DNA from: an uncultured Clostridium sp.
GTDB taxonomy: Bacteria; Bacillota; Clostridia; TANB77; CAG-508
NCBI GenBank assembly: GCA_945937855.1
Contig: CAMEUC010000006.1
Coordinates: forward strand, 1 to 23,484
DNA: 23,484 nucleotides
Direction of reading: 5' to 3'
The notes below the pieces were generated by a model that had not been told where the DNA came from, did no database searches, and saw only the letters and a program-made list of their open reading frames with translations. Below are positions 7,586-13,779 of the stretch, one piece after another; the stretch's first letter is position 1; every line of letters begins with the position of its first letter. The position numbers and the translations under genes are program-made.

Positions 7586-8884
7586 TTATTTTTTCTTATC
7601 TTTGCTTTTAGCAATTTCTTTCTCACTTCTTTCCTTATTGTCTTGAAATCTTTTCTGTATTATCCAATCTTCTTTTTCTCCCTTTTCAGCTTTGTTAATT
7701 ATTCTTTTGCAAGTTTGTATCTTTTTATTTAATCTTTCAATATCTTCATTTAAAATATTAATTCTTGCCTTTAAAATCGTTTTATCAACTGCATTATCTG
7801 TTTTATTATATAATTTCATATATATTTCTTTTTGAGCCTTTAAAGGGGAGATTTCTTCAAGATATTGCGTTCTTAAATTTTGTGCATCTTGTATTGATGT
7901 TAATTTATGATCACTAATCATATTTAGTTCATCACATAACTTATTAAATTGATCTATTTCTTTATAATACTCTGGAGTTCTTTCTTCATAATGTATTTTA
8001 GGTGGTAATTTTCCTAGAACATATAAAAAATGAACATATAGTCTATAAAAATGTGATTTTTTTAATAATTCTGAATTTATCTTAACTCCTTCATATATCC
8101 TTATTTTATATATTTTGTTGTTATCATTTTTTGACTTATAGTCGTTATAATATATCCTATACTTTATATTTTCAAAAGTATAGTCTTCCCCAAATGCTCT
8201 TGCAATCCTTATATTTCTATTAAAATATGGTGTTGATATAGATATAGAATTATTAGACTTTTTTACAAAATAACCTTTATAGCCTAATTCATCAACAAAA
8301 TCTTGATATTTTACTGCATTTTCAATTGCTTCATCAATATCCTTTTTTATAAGTGCCATTTTGCCACTATTACGATTATAATTTGCAATTCTGCTTTCAG
8401 CAATTTCATCTTCTTTATTTGCTTTATCAGTTTCTACTATTGAAAGTCCATATTTTTTACATAGTTCATCATTTGTTTCTCTAACTAATGCTAATTCAAC
8501 ATTTGAATTGTGATATTTACTTCCATCAACAAATGAAACCGAATTTAAAATAATATGGTTATGAACATTATCTTTATCAACATGTGTGCAAACTAATACT
8601 TGATATTTATCTCCCCATAAACTTTCAGCAAGTTTCATACCTATATCATTACATTGCCTAGCTGATACTTCTTTCCCTTTAAATGATTGTATAAAATGAT
8701 AACCTAACCTTCCATCTTCTTTATGAAAATTCTTTTTAATTAACATCATTTCTTCATAAGCATTTTCTGGTAAACAATTTATTCCAGATACTAAAATCCC
8801 ATGTTCAGTTTTTTCTCCATTCTTTGCATAATTTATAACTGCTTCTAAATTTTTTTTTATAACTTTATATTTAGTAATTGCCAT
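7586..8884 (-). CDS. Relaxase/mobilization nuclease (MOBP-type)
   Basis: This 432-aa protein would nick oriT and lead strand transfer during mobilization. The N-terminus has the relaxase pattern NLEAVINYAKNGEKTEHGIL with the likely catalytic Tyr19, then LVSGINCLPENA, and the metal-binding histidine motif THVDKDNVHNHIILNSVSF (His101, His108, His110). The C-terminal 150 residues are a Lys/Glu-rich coiled coil. Length and motifs fit the relaxase/VirD2-like family (PF03432) of small clostridial mobilizable elements. An AAGGAGG site overlaps the end of the upstream mobC-like gene; the 11-bp gap indicates one transcription unit. No coupling protein or type IV secretion gene is nearby, so a helper element is needed. 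Confidence 0.93.
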   Translation of the reverse strand: MAITKYKVIKKNLEAVINYAKNGEKTEHGILVSGINCLPENAYEEMMLIKKNFHKEDGRLGYHFIQSFKGKEVSARQCNDIGMKLAESLWGDKYQVLVCTHVDKDNVHNHIILNSVSFVDGSKYHNSNVELALVRETNDELCKKYGLSIVETDKANKEDEIAESRIANYNRNSGKMALIKKDIDEAIENAVKYQDFVDELGYKGYFVKKSNNSISISTPYFNRNIRIARAFGEDYTFENIKYRIYYNDYKSKNDNNKIYKIRIYEGVKINSELLKKSHFYRLYVHFLYVLGKLPPKIHYEERTPEYYKEIDQFNKLCDELNMISDHKLTSIQDAQNLRTQYLEEISPLKAQKEIYMKLYNKTDNAVDKTILKARINILNEDIERLNKKIQTCKRIINKAEKGEKEDWIIQKRFQDNKERSEKEIAKSKDKKK

Positions 8885-8895
8885 AAGCCACCTCC

Positions 8896-9219
8896 TTATC
8901 TTTGTCTTGAATATACTTTCTTTTCAAATCTTAAAATAAAATCTGACAATTCTTTTGTAATATAACTATATTCATCATGTGATGTGCTATATCTTGAATT
9001 TGCAATTCTTGCAATCTGATTTATATTATTTGCTATTCCATATATTTCTTTTTGAAAAGATTTTATTTCTTCAGTTGGTTGTGCTTTTATTCTATAACCT
9101 TTAATTGTACTTCTAATAAATTCTGATTCAGTTAGTCCTGCTTCTTTTGATTTTCTCTTTAGTAATTCATCTTCTTTTGCATCTATCCATATTTGTTTCT
9201 TTATATTTCTCTTTCTCAT
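8896..9219 (-). CDS. MobC-like relaxosome accessory protein
   Basis: This 107-aa basic protein begins MRKRNIKKQIWIDAKEDELL and contains KSKEAGLTESEFIRSTIKGY, a ribbon-helix-helix-type DNA-binding segment. NINQIARIANS, the 'N-x-N-Q-I-A-R' signature of MobC proteins, follows. MobC binds oriT and helps the relaxase open the strands. It is immediately upstream of the relaxase gene and downstream of the putative oriT, the usual order. AAGGAG precedes the ATG. Confidence 0.88.
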   Translation of the reverse strand: MRKRNIKKQIWIDAKEDELLKRKSKEAGLTESEFIRSTIKGYRIKAQPTEEIKSFQKEIYGIANNINQIARIANSRYSTSHDEYSYITKELSDFILRFEKKVYSRQR

Positions 9220-9235
9220 ATTTTTTATTCTCCTT

Positions 9236-9267
9236 TCAAAAAAAATTACCAGTCTTTTTTAGACTGG
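9236..9267 (-). terminator. Hairpin with T-run upstream of mobC-like gene
   Basis: CCAGTCT (9249-9255) pairs with AGACTGG (9261-9267). On the minus strand the stem is followed by TAA and a run of eight T (9245-9238), the pattern of an intrinsic terminator or attenuator between tnpV and the mobilization genes. Confidence 0.6.
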
Positions 9268-9280
9268 CTTAAAAATATTA

Positions 9281-9390
9281 AAGGGGTTTGGGGAAGTAAT
9301 TCCCCATCAATCAGTTTTTCCTAAAAACTGACAAGCAGTATTTATATGGGAGTATAAATGCGACACTTGCTTTCAAAATACTGTCAAGCT
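9281..9390. other. Putative origin of transfer (oriT)
   Basis: Between tnpV and the mobC-like gene lie three perfect inverted repeats: GGGGAA/TTCCCC (9290-9295, 9300-9305), TCAGTTTTT/AAAAACTGA (9311-9319, 9323-9331) and CAGTATTT/AAATACTG (9336-9343, 9376-9383) with TTTATA/TATAAA nested inside. No frame of note exists here. Hairpins immediately upstream of mobC and relaxase genes are typical of oriT. The nick site cannot be identified from sequence alone. Confidence 0.55.
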
Positions 9391-9393
9391 ACT

Positions 9394-9768
9394 TTATACA
9401 TATATCAACTCCTTTCCAACAATTTCTTCTGCTTGATTTTTAAAGTTATTCATCATTCCAACCCAATATAATGGATCAGAGTTTTTCATTTCTTCTGTTA
9501 AATTGCTTTGTTCTTTTAATTGTTTTATAATTCTTTCTACTTTATCTTTTGCTTGCATATCTGTTTCTACAATGTGTTTTCTTAAAGTTCCTTCCATAAG
9601 CATTATTGTATATTCTGCTTTCTTATTTTCTTTCAAATAATTTAGTCTTAATCGTCCATATTTTCCTATACAATAATCTGGATATTCATCCTTTGGTATT
9701 ACTAAATTTGGTACATAATAATCTCCTTCCTTGTGATATTCAATTTTGTTTTTTCTTTCATTATCCAT
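9394..9768 (-). CDS. TnpV family transposon-encoded protein
   Basis: This 124-aa protein has YHKEGDYYVPNLVIP near the start, YGRLRLNYLKENKKAEYTIM in the middle and LYWVGMMNNFKNQAEEIVGK at the end. All three are characteristic of the TnpV family found in Tn4451-like and Tn1549-like elements. The biochemical role of TnpV is not established. An AAAGGAGG site lies upstream of the ATG at 9768. It is upstream of the putative oriT and mobilization genes, separated by a terminator-like hairpin. Confidence 0.9.
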   Translation of the reverse strand: MDNERKNKIEYHKEGDYYVPNLVIPKDEYPDYCIGKYGRLRLNYLKENKKAEYTIMLMEGTLRKHIVETDMQAKDKVERIIKQLKEQSNLTEEMKNSDPLYWVGMMNNFKNQAEEIVGKELIYV

Positions 9769-9807
9769 AATGAAAACCTCCTTTAAAATAAATTTTTATA
9801 TAAAAAT

Positions 9808-9852
9808 AGAATAGATTTACTATTCTATAATTACCTTGATTTTTCTACAATT
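9808..9852 (-). promoter_or_regulatory. Probable tnpV promoter
   Basis: On the minus strand, TTGTAG, 17 bp and TAGAAT form a plausible promoter. A 7-bp inverted repeat AGAATAG/CTATTCT (9808-9814, 9820-9826) overlaps the -10 and initiation region. The -35 matches the consensus only partly. Confidence 0.4.
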
Positions 9853-10228
9853 AAGAAACCAGAGAGAGTGAGCTTTGTAGATTAGGCGTAATATATCCCA
9901 TTTTGATAAAAGGGTTATTACGCCTCTATTTATAAGAAACCGTCGGTCGTTCGCCGAGTTTCATAGACAGTCTAGTAAGTAGCTAATGCTACTATAATTG
10001 CTGATAACTTAATATCCTTGCTTATACTTGTCCAAGCTTTTTACAATTATAAATCCACATCCAAGTATCCACCAATACTCTTTTTTTATTGTGAGTTTTT
10101 CGTTCTAAGTTCTCACTGACGCACTTTGTATAAATAGACTGTTTACACTCATACGAATAGACTTTATAGCATCGGCTCCATCTAACCTTATCACTTTTAT
10201 AGAGTTTGAGGCATTATCTCTTACAAAA
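9841..10228. other. Structured non-coding stretch upstream of tnpV
   Basis: About 390 bp with no convincing gene but clearly higher GC in places than its surroundings. It contains a 10-bp stem AGGCGTAATA/TATTACGCCT (9884-9893, 9916-9925) with CCC/GGG nested in its loop, and a second hairpin GAAAC...GTTTC (9936-9940, 9958-9962) enclosing TCGG/CCGA (9943-9946, 9954-9957). An imperfect GTGAG...CTCAC pair lies at about 10091-10114. It could be a structured RNA, a replication or transfer site, or the remnant of a gene. Confidence 0.4.
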
Positions 10229-10281
10229 TAAAAAACACCTACAACTTTTACATTGTAAATGTCTTTTATTTTAATATTCAA
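10105..10281 (-). pseudogene. Short frame directly after the stop of the 172-aa gene
   Basis: In the same frame as the upstream gene, immediately after its TAA, 58 sense codons run to a TAG at 10107-10105. The C-terminal part reads VIRLDGADAIKSIRMS and then VNSLFIQSASVRT, which looks like real protein and uses GCC, GCG and GGA codons unlike the neighbours. There is no ribosome site and only a TTG directly after the stop. It is probably a gene remnant or the tail of an older fusion; a true small gene is possible but weakly supported. Confidence 0.3.
10229..10262 (-). terminator. Terminator of the AbiE-linked operon
   Basis: A 10-bp stem with two G-U pairs (10235-10244 with 10253-10262) is followed on the minus strand by TTTTTTATTTTG. 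It lies 20 bases after the stop of the 172-aa gene. Confidence 0.65.
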
Positions 10282-10800
10282 TTATTTATAATATTCAAAT
10301 ATATCTATATCTCCTTTGTCAAAATTTCTTTCATAATCATCTGGATATTCTTCTTTAAACCACTTAACCTTATCTAGTATTTTATTCCTTACTTCTGTAG
10401 TATCAACATTTGAATACTTTTCTATTGAAAGTAATATTGGTATTATGCTGTTTCCACTGATACATAAATCATAATTTTCATAGTCATAAGAACCCCACTC
10501 ATTCTCTTTTATCTTCAATTTTTCTTTATATGATATGTATATATAATCATCTTTAAACAAATGGTTAATTTTAAATGGCTTATATCCTACATCAATAACG
10601 CATGATGTTTTTAAATAACCATACATATACCATATTGACATACTATGGAATTCAACAAAATCTTCTGGTAAATCTTCTTTTTTTATTTTTGTTGGATAGT
10701 GTCCCCTAGCATATAAATATTCATTATCTCTGTCTAATGTTTCCCTGTATGATTTACCAAATCTTCCTCTTGTATAAAATAAAGCTTTTATTCTACTCAA
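10282..10800 (-). CDS. Unknown protein following AbiEii (172 aa)
   Basis: I do not recognise the family. The product is rich in Tyr, Asp and Lys, has no signal peptide or membrane helix, begins MSRIKALFYTRGRFGKSYRE and ends in an acidic stretch (EEYPDDYERNFDKGDIDIFE). It starts with TTG at 10800 behind a clear AAAGGAGG site and lies 15 bp after abiEii, so it is transcribed with the toxin-antitoxin pair. It could be a third component of that system, or an independent passenger in the operon. An intrinsic terminator follows it. Confidence 0.65.
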   Translation of the reverse strand: MSRIKALFYTRGRFGKSYRETLDRDNEYLYARGHYPTKIKKEDLPEDFVEFHSMSIWYMYGYLKTSCVIDVGYKPFKINHLFKDDYIYISYKEKLKIKENEWGSYDYENYDLCISGNSIIPILLSIEKYSNVDTTEVRNKILDKVKWFKEEYPDDYERNFDKGDIDIFEYYK

Positions 10801-10815
10801 TCTAATATTCCTCCT

Positions 10816-11775
10816 TTACTTGTTACTTAGTTTCCACATTATCATAGGATGTTCTTTTATTCTTTCTACAATTTCTTTATCATTAAATAATAATTCTGGT
10901 TCATAAATTCCTTTTTGAAATTTATTATAAAAAAGTTTTGTATTATCATCTATAACTAAAATATCTTTTAAATACTCTCTTACAACCTTTTTCATCTCAT
11001 CTACATTACTCTTTTTTGGATTTCTGTCTTTTAATGTTGGTAATAATTTTGTTTTTATATCTTGTCTTTTTAATTTTTCAATATTATCAATTTTCATATT
11101 TTCAAGTTTGTACCCACAAACAGCAATATATTCTAGCATAAAACATTGCTTTAGTAATATTTTTTCCTCTTTATCAAACAAATCATATTTGCTTAATGTA
11201 TATACATCAAATAAATCTCTAGCTGTTGTTCTATCTAATAAAGCACATATTTTTGCAGCATATATTTCTATTGGATTTAAACAATGAATTGTTAAATGCT
11301 TGTCCTTAAATACATTTGTACTAACTTCTAATTTTTTAGTTTCTAAAATATGTACTCTATTCATATAGTTTATTTCAATTTTTATATTATCAATATTTCC
11401 TTTTATATCAACGTATTCTGCAACAATAGAATCTAATGCATATACATTTTTAGATTTTTCCATATTTATTCTATAATCATTCACATTCAAATATTGTATA
11501 ACCCAATTATGTATATTTTTTCTTTGTTCTATCATTTCTTCTTTTCCTATATTTTCCGTCAAGTCTAAATCAATATCAACTGATAATCTTGGAAAATTGA
11601 ATACTGCTGTATTAATTGCTGTGCCACCTTTTAATGCTAATAGTTTATTTAATTTTTCATCACTGTTTATCCATTGTAAAATTCTTATTAATCTCTCTAC
11701 CTTTTCAAGTGTTGATCCAATAAAACCCGTCTCTTTAGAAATATTCTCTATATAATTTCTATATTTTTCTACCAA
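10816..11775 (-). CDS. abiEii: AbiEii toxin, nucleotidyltransferase
   Basis: This 319-aa protein belongs to the AbiEii/AbiGii nucleotidyltransferase toxin family. The signature is complete: LALKGGTAINTAVFNFPRLS with GG at 50-51, then VDIDLDL with Asp67 and Asp69 as metal ligands, IKIEINYMNR with a third acidic residue, and LDRTTARDLFDVYTL. AbiEii family members transfer nucleotides to RNA (MenT relatives act on tRNA acceptor ends) and cause growth arrest, serving phage abortive infection. The TTG start at 11775 overlaps the antitoxin stop (TTGGTAG), with GGAG upstream, giving translational coupling. All key residues appear intact. Confidence 0.92.
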   Translation of the reverse strand: MVEKYRNYIENISKETGFIGSTLEKVERLIRILQWINSDEKLNKLLALKGGTAINTAVFNFPRLSVDIDLDLTENIGKEEMIEQRKNIHNWVIQYLNVNDYRINMEKSKNVYALDSIVAEYVDIKGNIDNIKIEINYMNRVHILETKKLEVSTNVFKDKHLTIHCLNPIEIYAAKICALLDRTTARDLFDVYTLSKYDLFDKEEKILLKQCFMLEYIAVCGYKLENMKIDNIEKLKRQDIKTKLLPTLKDRNPKKSNVDEMKKVVREYLKDILVIDDNTKLFYNKFQKGIYEPELLFNDKEIVERIKEHPMIMWKLSNK

Positions 11776-12521
11776 TATAATCCTTCTCCTTTATTTGTAA
11801 ATATTTTTGGAACTACTAAATTCCATTCTTTAATATATTTGCTTTTCATTCTTTTAGTTTCTTCATTAAAATATAACTTTTTATTTTCAGATTTGCTTCT
11901 GCATTCTTCTATTATATCTTGCTCTACTCCATAATGCTCTTTAAATAATTCTAAGAAAAATCCTACTTTGCCATATAATTTGCTAGAATTGTATTTTTTT
12001 AAATATTCTAGTATCTTATTTTCATCTAGTTTTCCAAATAATTCTAAGCACATTATTAATTCTTCATTTCCTCCTGCTAATTCTGTTTTATCTATACAAT
12101 CTATAAAGGTTCTTTCTTTATCGGTTATTCTAACTTTATCATCTTGTACTATTCCAAAATCATATTTGCTATTTATATATTTATATGATATTCCTTCAAA
12201 TTCAAAATTTGTAAATCTTTTTTCTGTAGAAACATATACTTCATAAAAAACTTGATTTTTTACTCCATAATATTCTAAAGCAGAATGATATGATATGTAT
12301 GCATCTTCCTTTATTTTAGAAGCTATCATGTACTGATCTGGAATTGTATTTTTAAACTCTATATTGCATACAACATATAAATTATGCTTTACTCTTTTTA
12401 TATAACCAAATAGCAGCAAATTTCTTATTATGCTTTTAGCTGTATTCATATTTCCTGTTAACTTATATACATCATCAACATTAAAAACCTTTAAAATTAA
12501 TATTTTTTCATATCTTTTCAT
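11769..12521 (-). CDS. abiEi: AbiEi antitoxin and autoregulator
   Basis: This 250-aa protein has an N-terminal winged helix (LKVFNVDDVYKLTG, AKSIIRNLLLFGYIKRVKHN) and the conserved AbiEi middle YISYHSALEYYGV, then VRITDKERTFIDCID. AbiEi proteins neutralise AbiEii and repress their own promoter by binding inverted repeats. I choose the ATG at 12521 because GAGGAAAT lies just upstream. An ATG 42 bases earlier lacks a ribosome site and overlaps an operator-like repeat. The gene overlaps abiEii by 7 bp. Its C-terminus (EWNLVVPKIFTNKGEGLYW) is longer than the minimal antitoxin. Confidence 0.9.
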   Translation of the reverse strand: MKRYEKILILKVFNVDDVYKLTGNMNTAKSIIRNLLLFGYIKRVKHNLYVVCNIEFKNTIPDQYMIASKIKEDAYISYHSALEYYGVKNQVFYEVYVSTEKRFTNFEFEGISYKYINSKYDFGIVQDDKVRITDKERTFIDCIDKTELAGGNEELIMCLELFGKLDENKILEYLKKYNSSKLYGKVGFFLELFKEHYGVEQDIIEECRSKSENKKLYFNEETKRMKSKYIKEWNLVVPKIFTNKGEGLYW

Positions 12522-12534
12522 TTCTATTTCCTCT

Positions 12535-12741
12535 TTTTTTGTATTAAAAGTGCGTCTTTTCACACCCTTTTGTTACATTTTAGCACACTTTTTGTTTTCT
12601 GTCAATAAATTTGTTTCGTTTTTTGTATTAAAAGTGTGTGTTTTCAAATCTTATTAATACAAATTTCGTGATTTTGCGTTTACTATTTATTTATCGATTT
12701 TGTATTAAAAGTATCAAATTTTTAATACTTTTGATACTTTT
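12535..12741 (-). promoter_or_regulatory. abiE promoter and repeated operators
   Basis: TTGACA (12605-12600), 17 bp and TAAAAT (12582-12577) form the promoter. The motif GTATTAAAAGTG occurs on the plus strand at 12541-12552 (downstream of the start site) and 12625-12636 (upstream of -35). A third, shortened copy GTATTAAAAGT is at 12702-12712, leading into a perfect 12-bp inverted repeat (12707-12718, 12730-12741). Extra GTGTG motifs lie inverted nearby. This arrangement fits AbiEi autorepression, known for the family; which copies are bound is inference. Confidence 0.7.
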
Positions 12742-12839
12742 TCATTACGAATTTTTTCCGTTTATGGAACTTTTTCGTAATAACTATATGTATTTTCAAT
12801 ATCAATATACATTTTTAAGTATTTTAATATACAAATTTT

Positions 12840-12883
12840 AAGAGTATCAATATTTTTCAAAACTGTACATAACAACAACACTC
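12840..12883. repeat. Right terminus of the element with recombinase-like motif
   Basis: The 15-nt sequence AAGAGTATCAATATT at 12840-12854 is the exact inverse of AATATTGATACTCTT at 1566-1580 in the recombinase promoter region. It lies about 28 bp from the inferred element end at 12881-12883. A shared sequence at the end and at the recombinase promoter suggests a recombinase binding site with autoregulation. The outermost bases (AACAACAACAC, plus strand 12871-12881) run up to the GA crossover candidate. Confidence 0.5.
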
Positions 12884-13303
12884 ATGTGTGTATTGTCCTC
12901 CATTTTCTCTTACTCCTGGTAGGTATGCTTTTATATATCCTGGTTCTATTTTAGATTTTTCAAATGGTGGATCTAATAATTTTATTAATCCATTTTCTTT
13001 GTCTATTAATTGGTTCTCTAGGCTTTCCATAGATATATACTTTTTATCATTATCTGCTGCTCCTGAAATTACTCCCCAACTTTGAGATATACTGTCTATT
13101 CTACATTCCTCGTTTTCTATACTACCTATTGGGTCTCCATTATCCATATATGCTCTTTTAAACCATCGTCCATCCCAGCCATTACTGTTTAATGCTTTTT
13201 TTAGTTTTTGTTTTACATTTTCATATTTTTCTATTAAATCATTATCATCTTTTGTTTTACAAATTTCAATAAATCTATCTAATATATTATATAGAAAAAA
13301 TCC
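12857..13303 (-). CDS. Cyclic glucan synthase, segment 5, running into the mobile element
   Basis: Entered after the fourth CGG, this reads GFFLYNILDRFIEICKTKDD, later GWDGRWFKRAYMDNGDPIGS, the SISQSWGVISGAAD stretch and PGYIKAYLPGVRENGGQYTH, all conserved in GH94 catalytic domains. After His (codon 12886-12884) the sequence changes to ECCCYVQF and TGA at 12859-12857, which is element DNA, not host protein. CGA is used for Arg at 13168-13166, so CGA is decoded normally. About 200 C-terminal residues are lost or lie beyond the left end of the element. Confidence 0.8.
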   Translation of the reverse strand, partial: GFFLYNILDRFIEICKTKDDNDLIEKYENVKQKLKKALNSNGWDGRWFKRAYMDNGDPIGSIENEECRIDSISQSWGVISGAADNDKKYISMESLENQLIDKENGLIKLLDPPFEKSKIEPGYIKAYLPGVRENGGQYTHECCCYVQF

Positions 13304-13631
13304 GAAGCCAAATGCTTTCTCCTTTTTTATGATTTCCTACTGTGTTCATTCCATCGTTCCAGTCTCCGCTTCCAATCTTAGGCAAACCATTTTCTCCAAA
13401 GTTTAACGATTTTTCTATTGCTCTTATACAGTGTTTATACAAACTCTCTTTTATTTCGGATGCTTCGTATTTATCATACTTCTCATCAATACCATCTGCT
13501 AAGAGTTCGCCTTTTAAATAAGGAATTTCTTCATCTAATATACTATAGTCTCCAGTATAATCTATATATTCACAAACTAAATAGCATAGCCATAGTAAAT
13601 CATCTGAGAATCTAGTTCTTATTCCTCTTCC
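13287..13631 (-). CDS. Cyclic glucan synthase, segment 4: GH94 catalytic residues
   Basis: Entered after the third CGG, the 109 codons read GRGIRTRFSDDLLWLCYLVC, the EYIDYTGDYSILDEEIPYL stretch and then GSGDWNDGMN. The aspartate of the GDWND motif is the general acid of GH94 phosphorylases; GDWND falls at about residues 2362-2366 of the joined protein. At the fourth CGG (13304) the zero frame reads RIFSI and stops at TAA. Skipping the C gives IWL-GFFLYNIL, as expected in the family. An upstream ATG at 13670 belongs to a different part of the overlap and is not a credible start. Confidence 0.85.
   Translation of the reverse strand, partial: GRGIRTRFSDDLLWLCYLVCEYIDYTGDYSILDEEIPYLKGELLADGIDEKYDKYEASEIKESLYKHCIRAIEKSLNFGENGLPKIGSGDWNDGMNTVGNHKKGESIWLRIFSI
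13302..13304 (-). other. CGG frameshift site 4 (CTT CGG A)
   Basis: CGG is in frame with segment 4. Dropping the C restores ESIWLGFFLYN. A T6 run lies downstream of it. Confidence 0.8.
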
Positions 13632-13779
13632 GAGTTTCTTCGTGCCACCAGTGTTCAACATCTCCTTCAATAAATTGATGTTTTGCAGCTATTAAAATTT
13701 GTTTTTTCATGAAATTTATATCTAAAAATTTTATACCTAAAGTATCTTGTAACTGGTCCCTAAATCCTATTGCCCCTCC
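13612..13779 (-). CDS. Cyclic glucan synthase, segment 3: start of GH94 catalytic domain
   Basis: This short frame of 49 codons between two CGG sites encodes GGAIGFRDQLQDTLGI, then AAKHQFIEGDVEHWWHEET, the opening of the GH94 catalytic barrel. AGG is used here for the conserved arginine of GFRDQ, so AGG means Arg in this organism. At the third CGG (13632) the zero frame reads only RKRNKN before TAG. Skipping the C gives ET-GRGIRTR, matching the family TGRG motif. Confidence 0.85.
   Translation of the reverse strand, partial: GGAIGFRDQLQDTLGIKFLDINFMKKQILIAAKHQFIEGDVEHWWHEETRKRNKN
13630..13632 (-). other. CGG frameshift site 3 (ACT CGG A)
   Basis: CGG is in frame with segment 3. Dropping the C restores HEETGRGIRTR. 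No homopolymer is present at the junction. Confidence 0.8.

Larger units (their letters stand above)
1..12883. mobile_element. Integrative mobilizable element, TnpX-type serine recombinase (left end outside window)
   Basis: The segment contains a large serine recombinase, TnpW and TnpV family proteins, a MobC-like protein and relaxase, and cargo genes. No conjugative type IV secretion genes are seen here, so it looks mobilizable rather than self-transmissible, although more element may lie to the left. The right boundary is placed at about 12881-12884 because the host glucan synthase reading frame matches its family up to the conserved GGQYTH motif (His codon 12886-12884) and then becomes nonsense. 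A GA dinucleotide (minus strand 12883-12882) follows the His codon; TnpX-family recombinases are known to cross over at GA dinucleotides. The left end is not visible, so target duplication cannot be checked. Confidence 0.85.

Noticed and set aside
12541..12741. CRISPR-like repeats
   Set aside because: The copies are about 12 nt, unevenly spaced, AT-rich and arranged around a promoter. They fit operators, not a CRISPR array, and no cas gene is present.
13612..13670. Independent genes starting at internal ATGs (13845, 13670, 13147, 16753)
   Set aside because: None has a ribosome site; each is the continuation of the glucan synthase after a frame change.
13760..13779. AGG reassigned to methionine, as in some uncultured Bacilli
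   Set aside because: AGG encodes the invariant arginine in GFRDQLQD, so it is read as Arg here.
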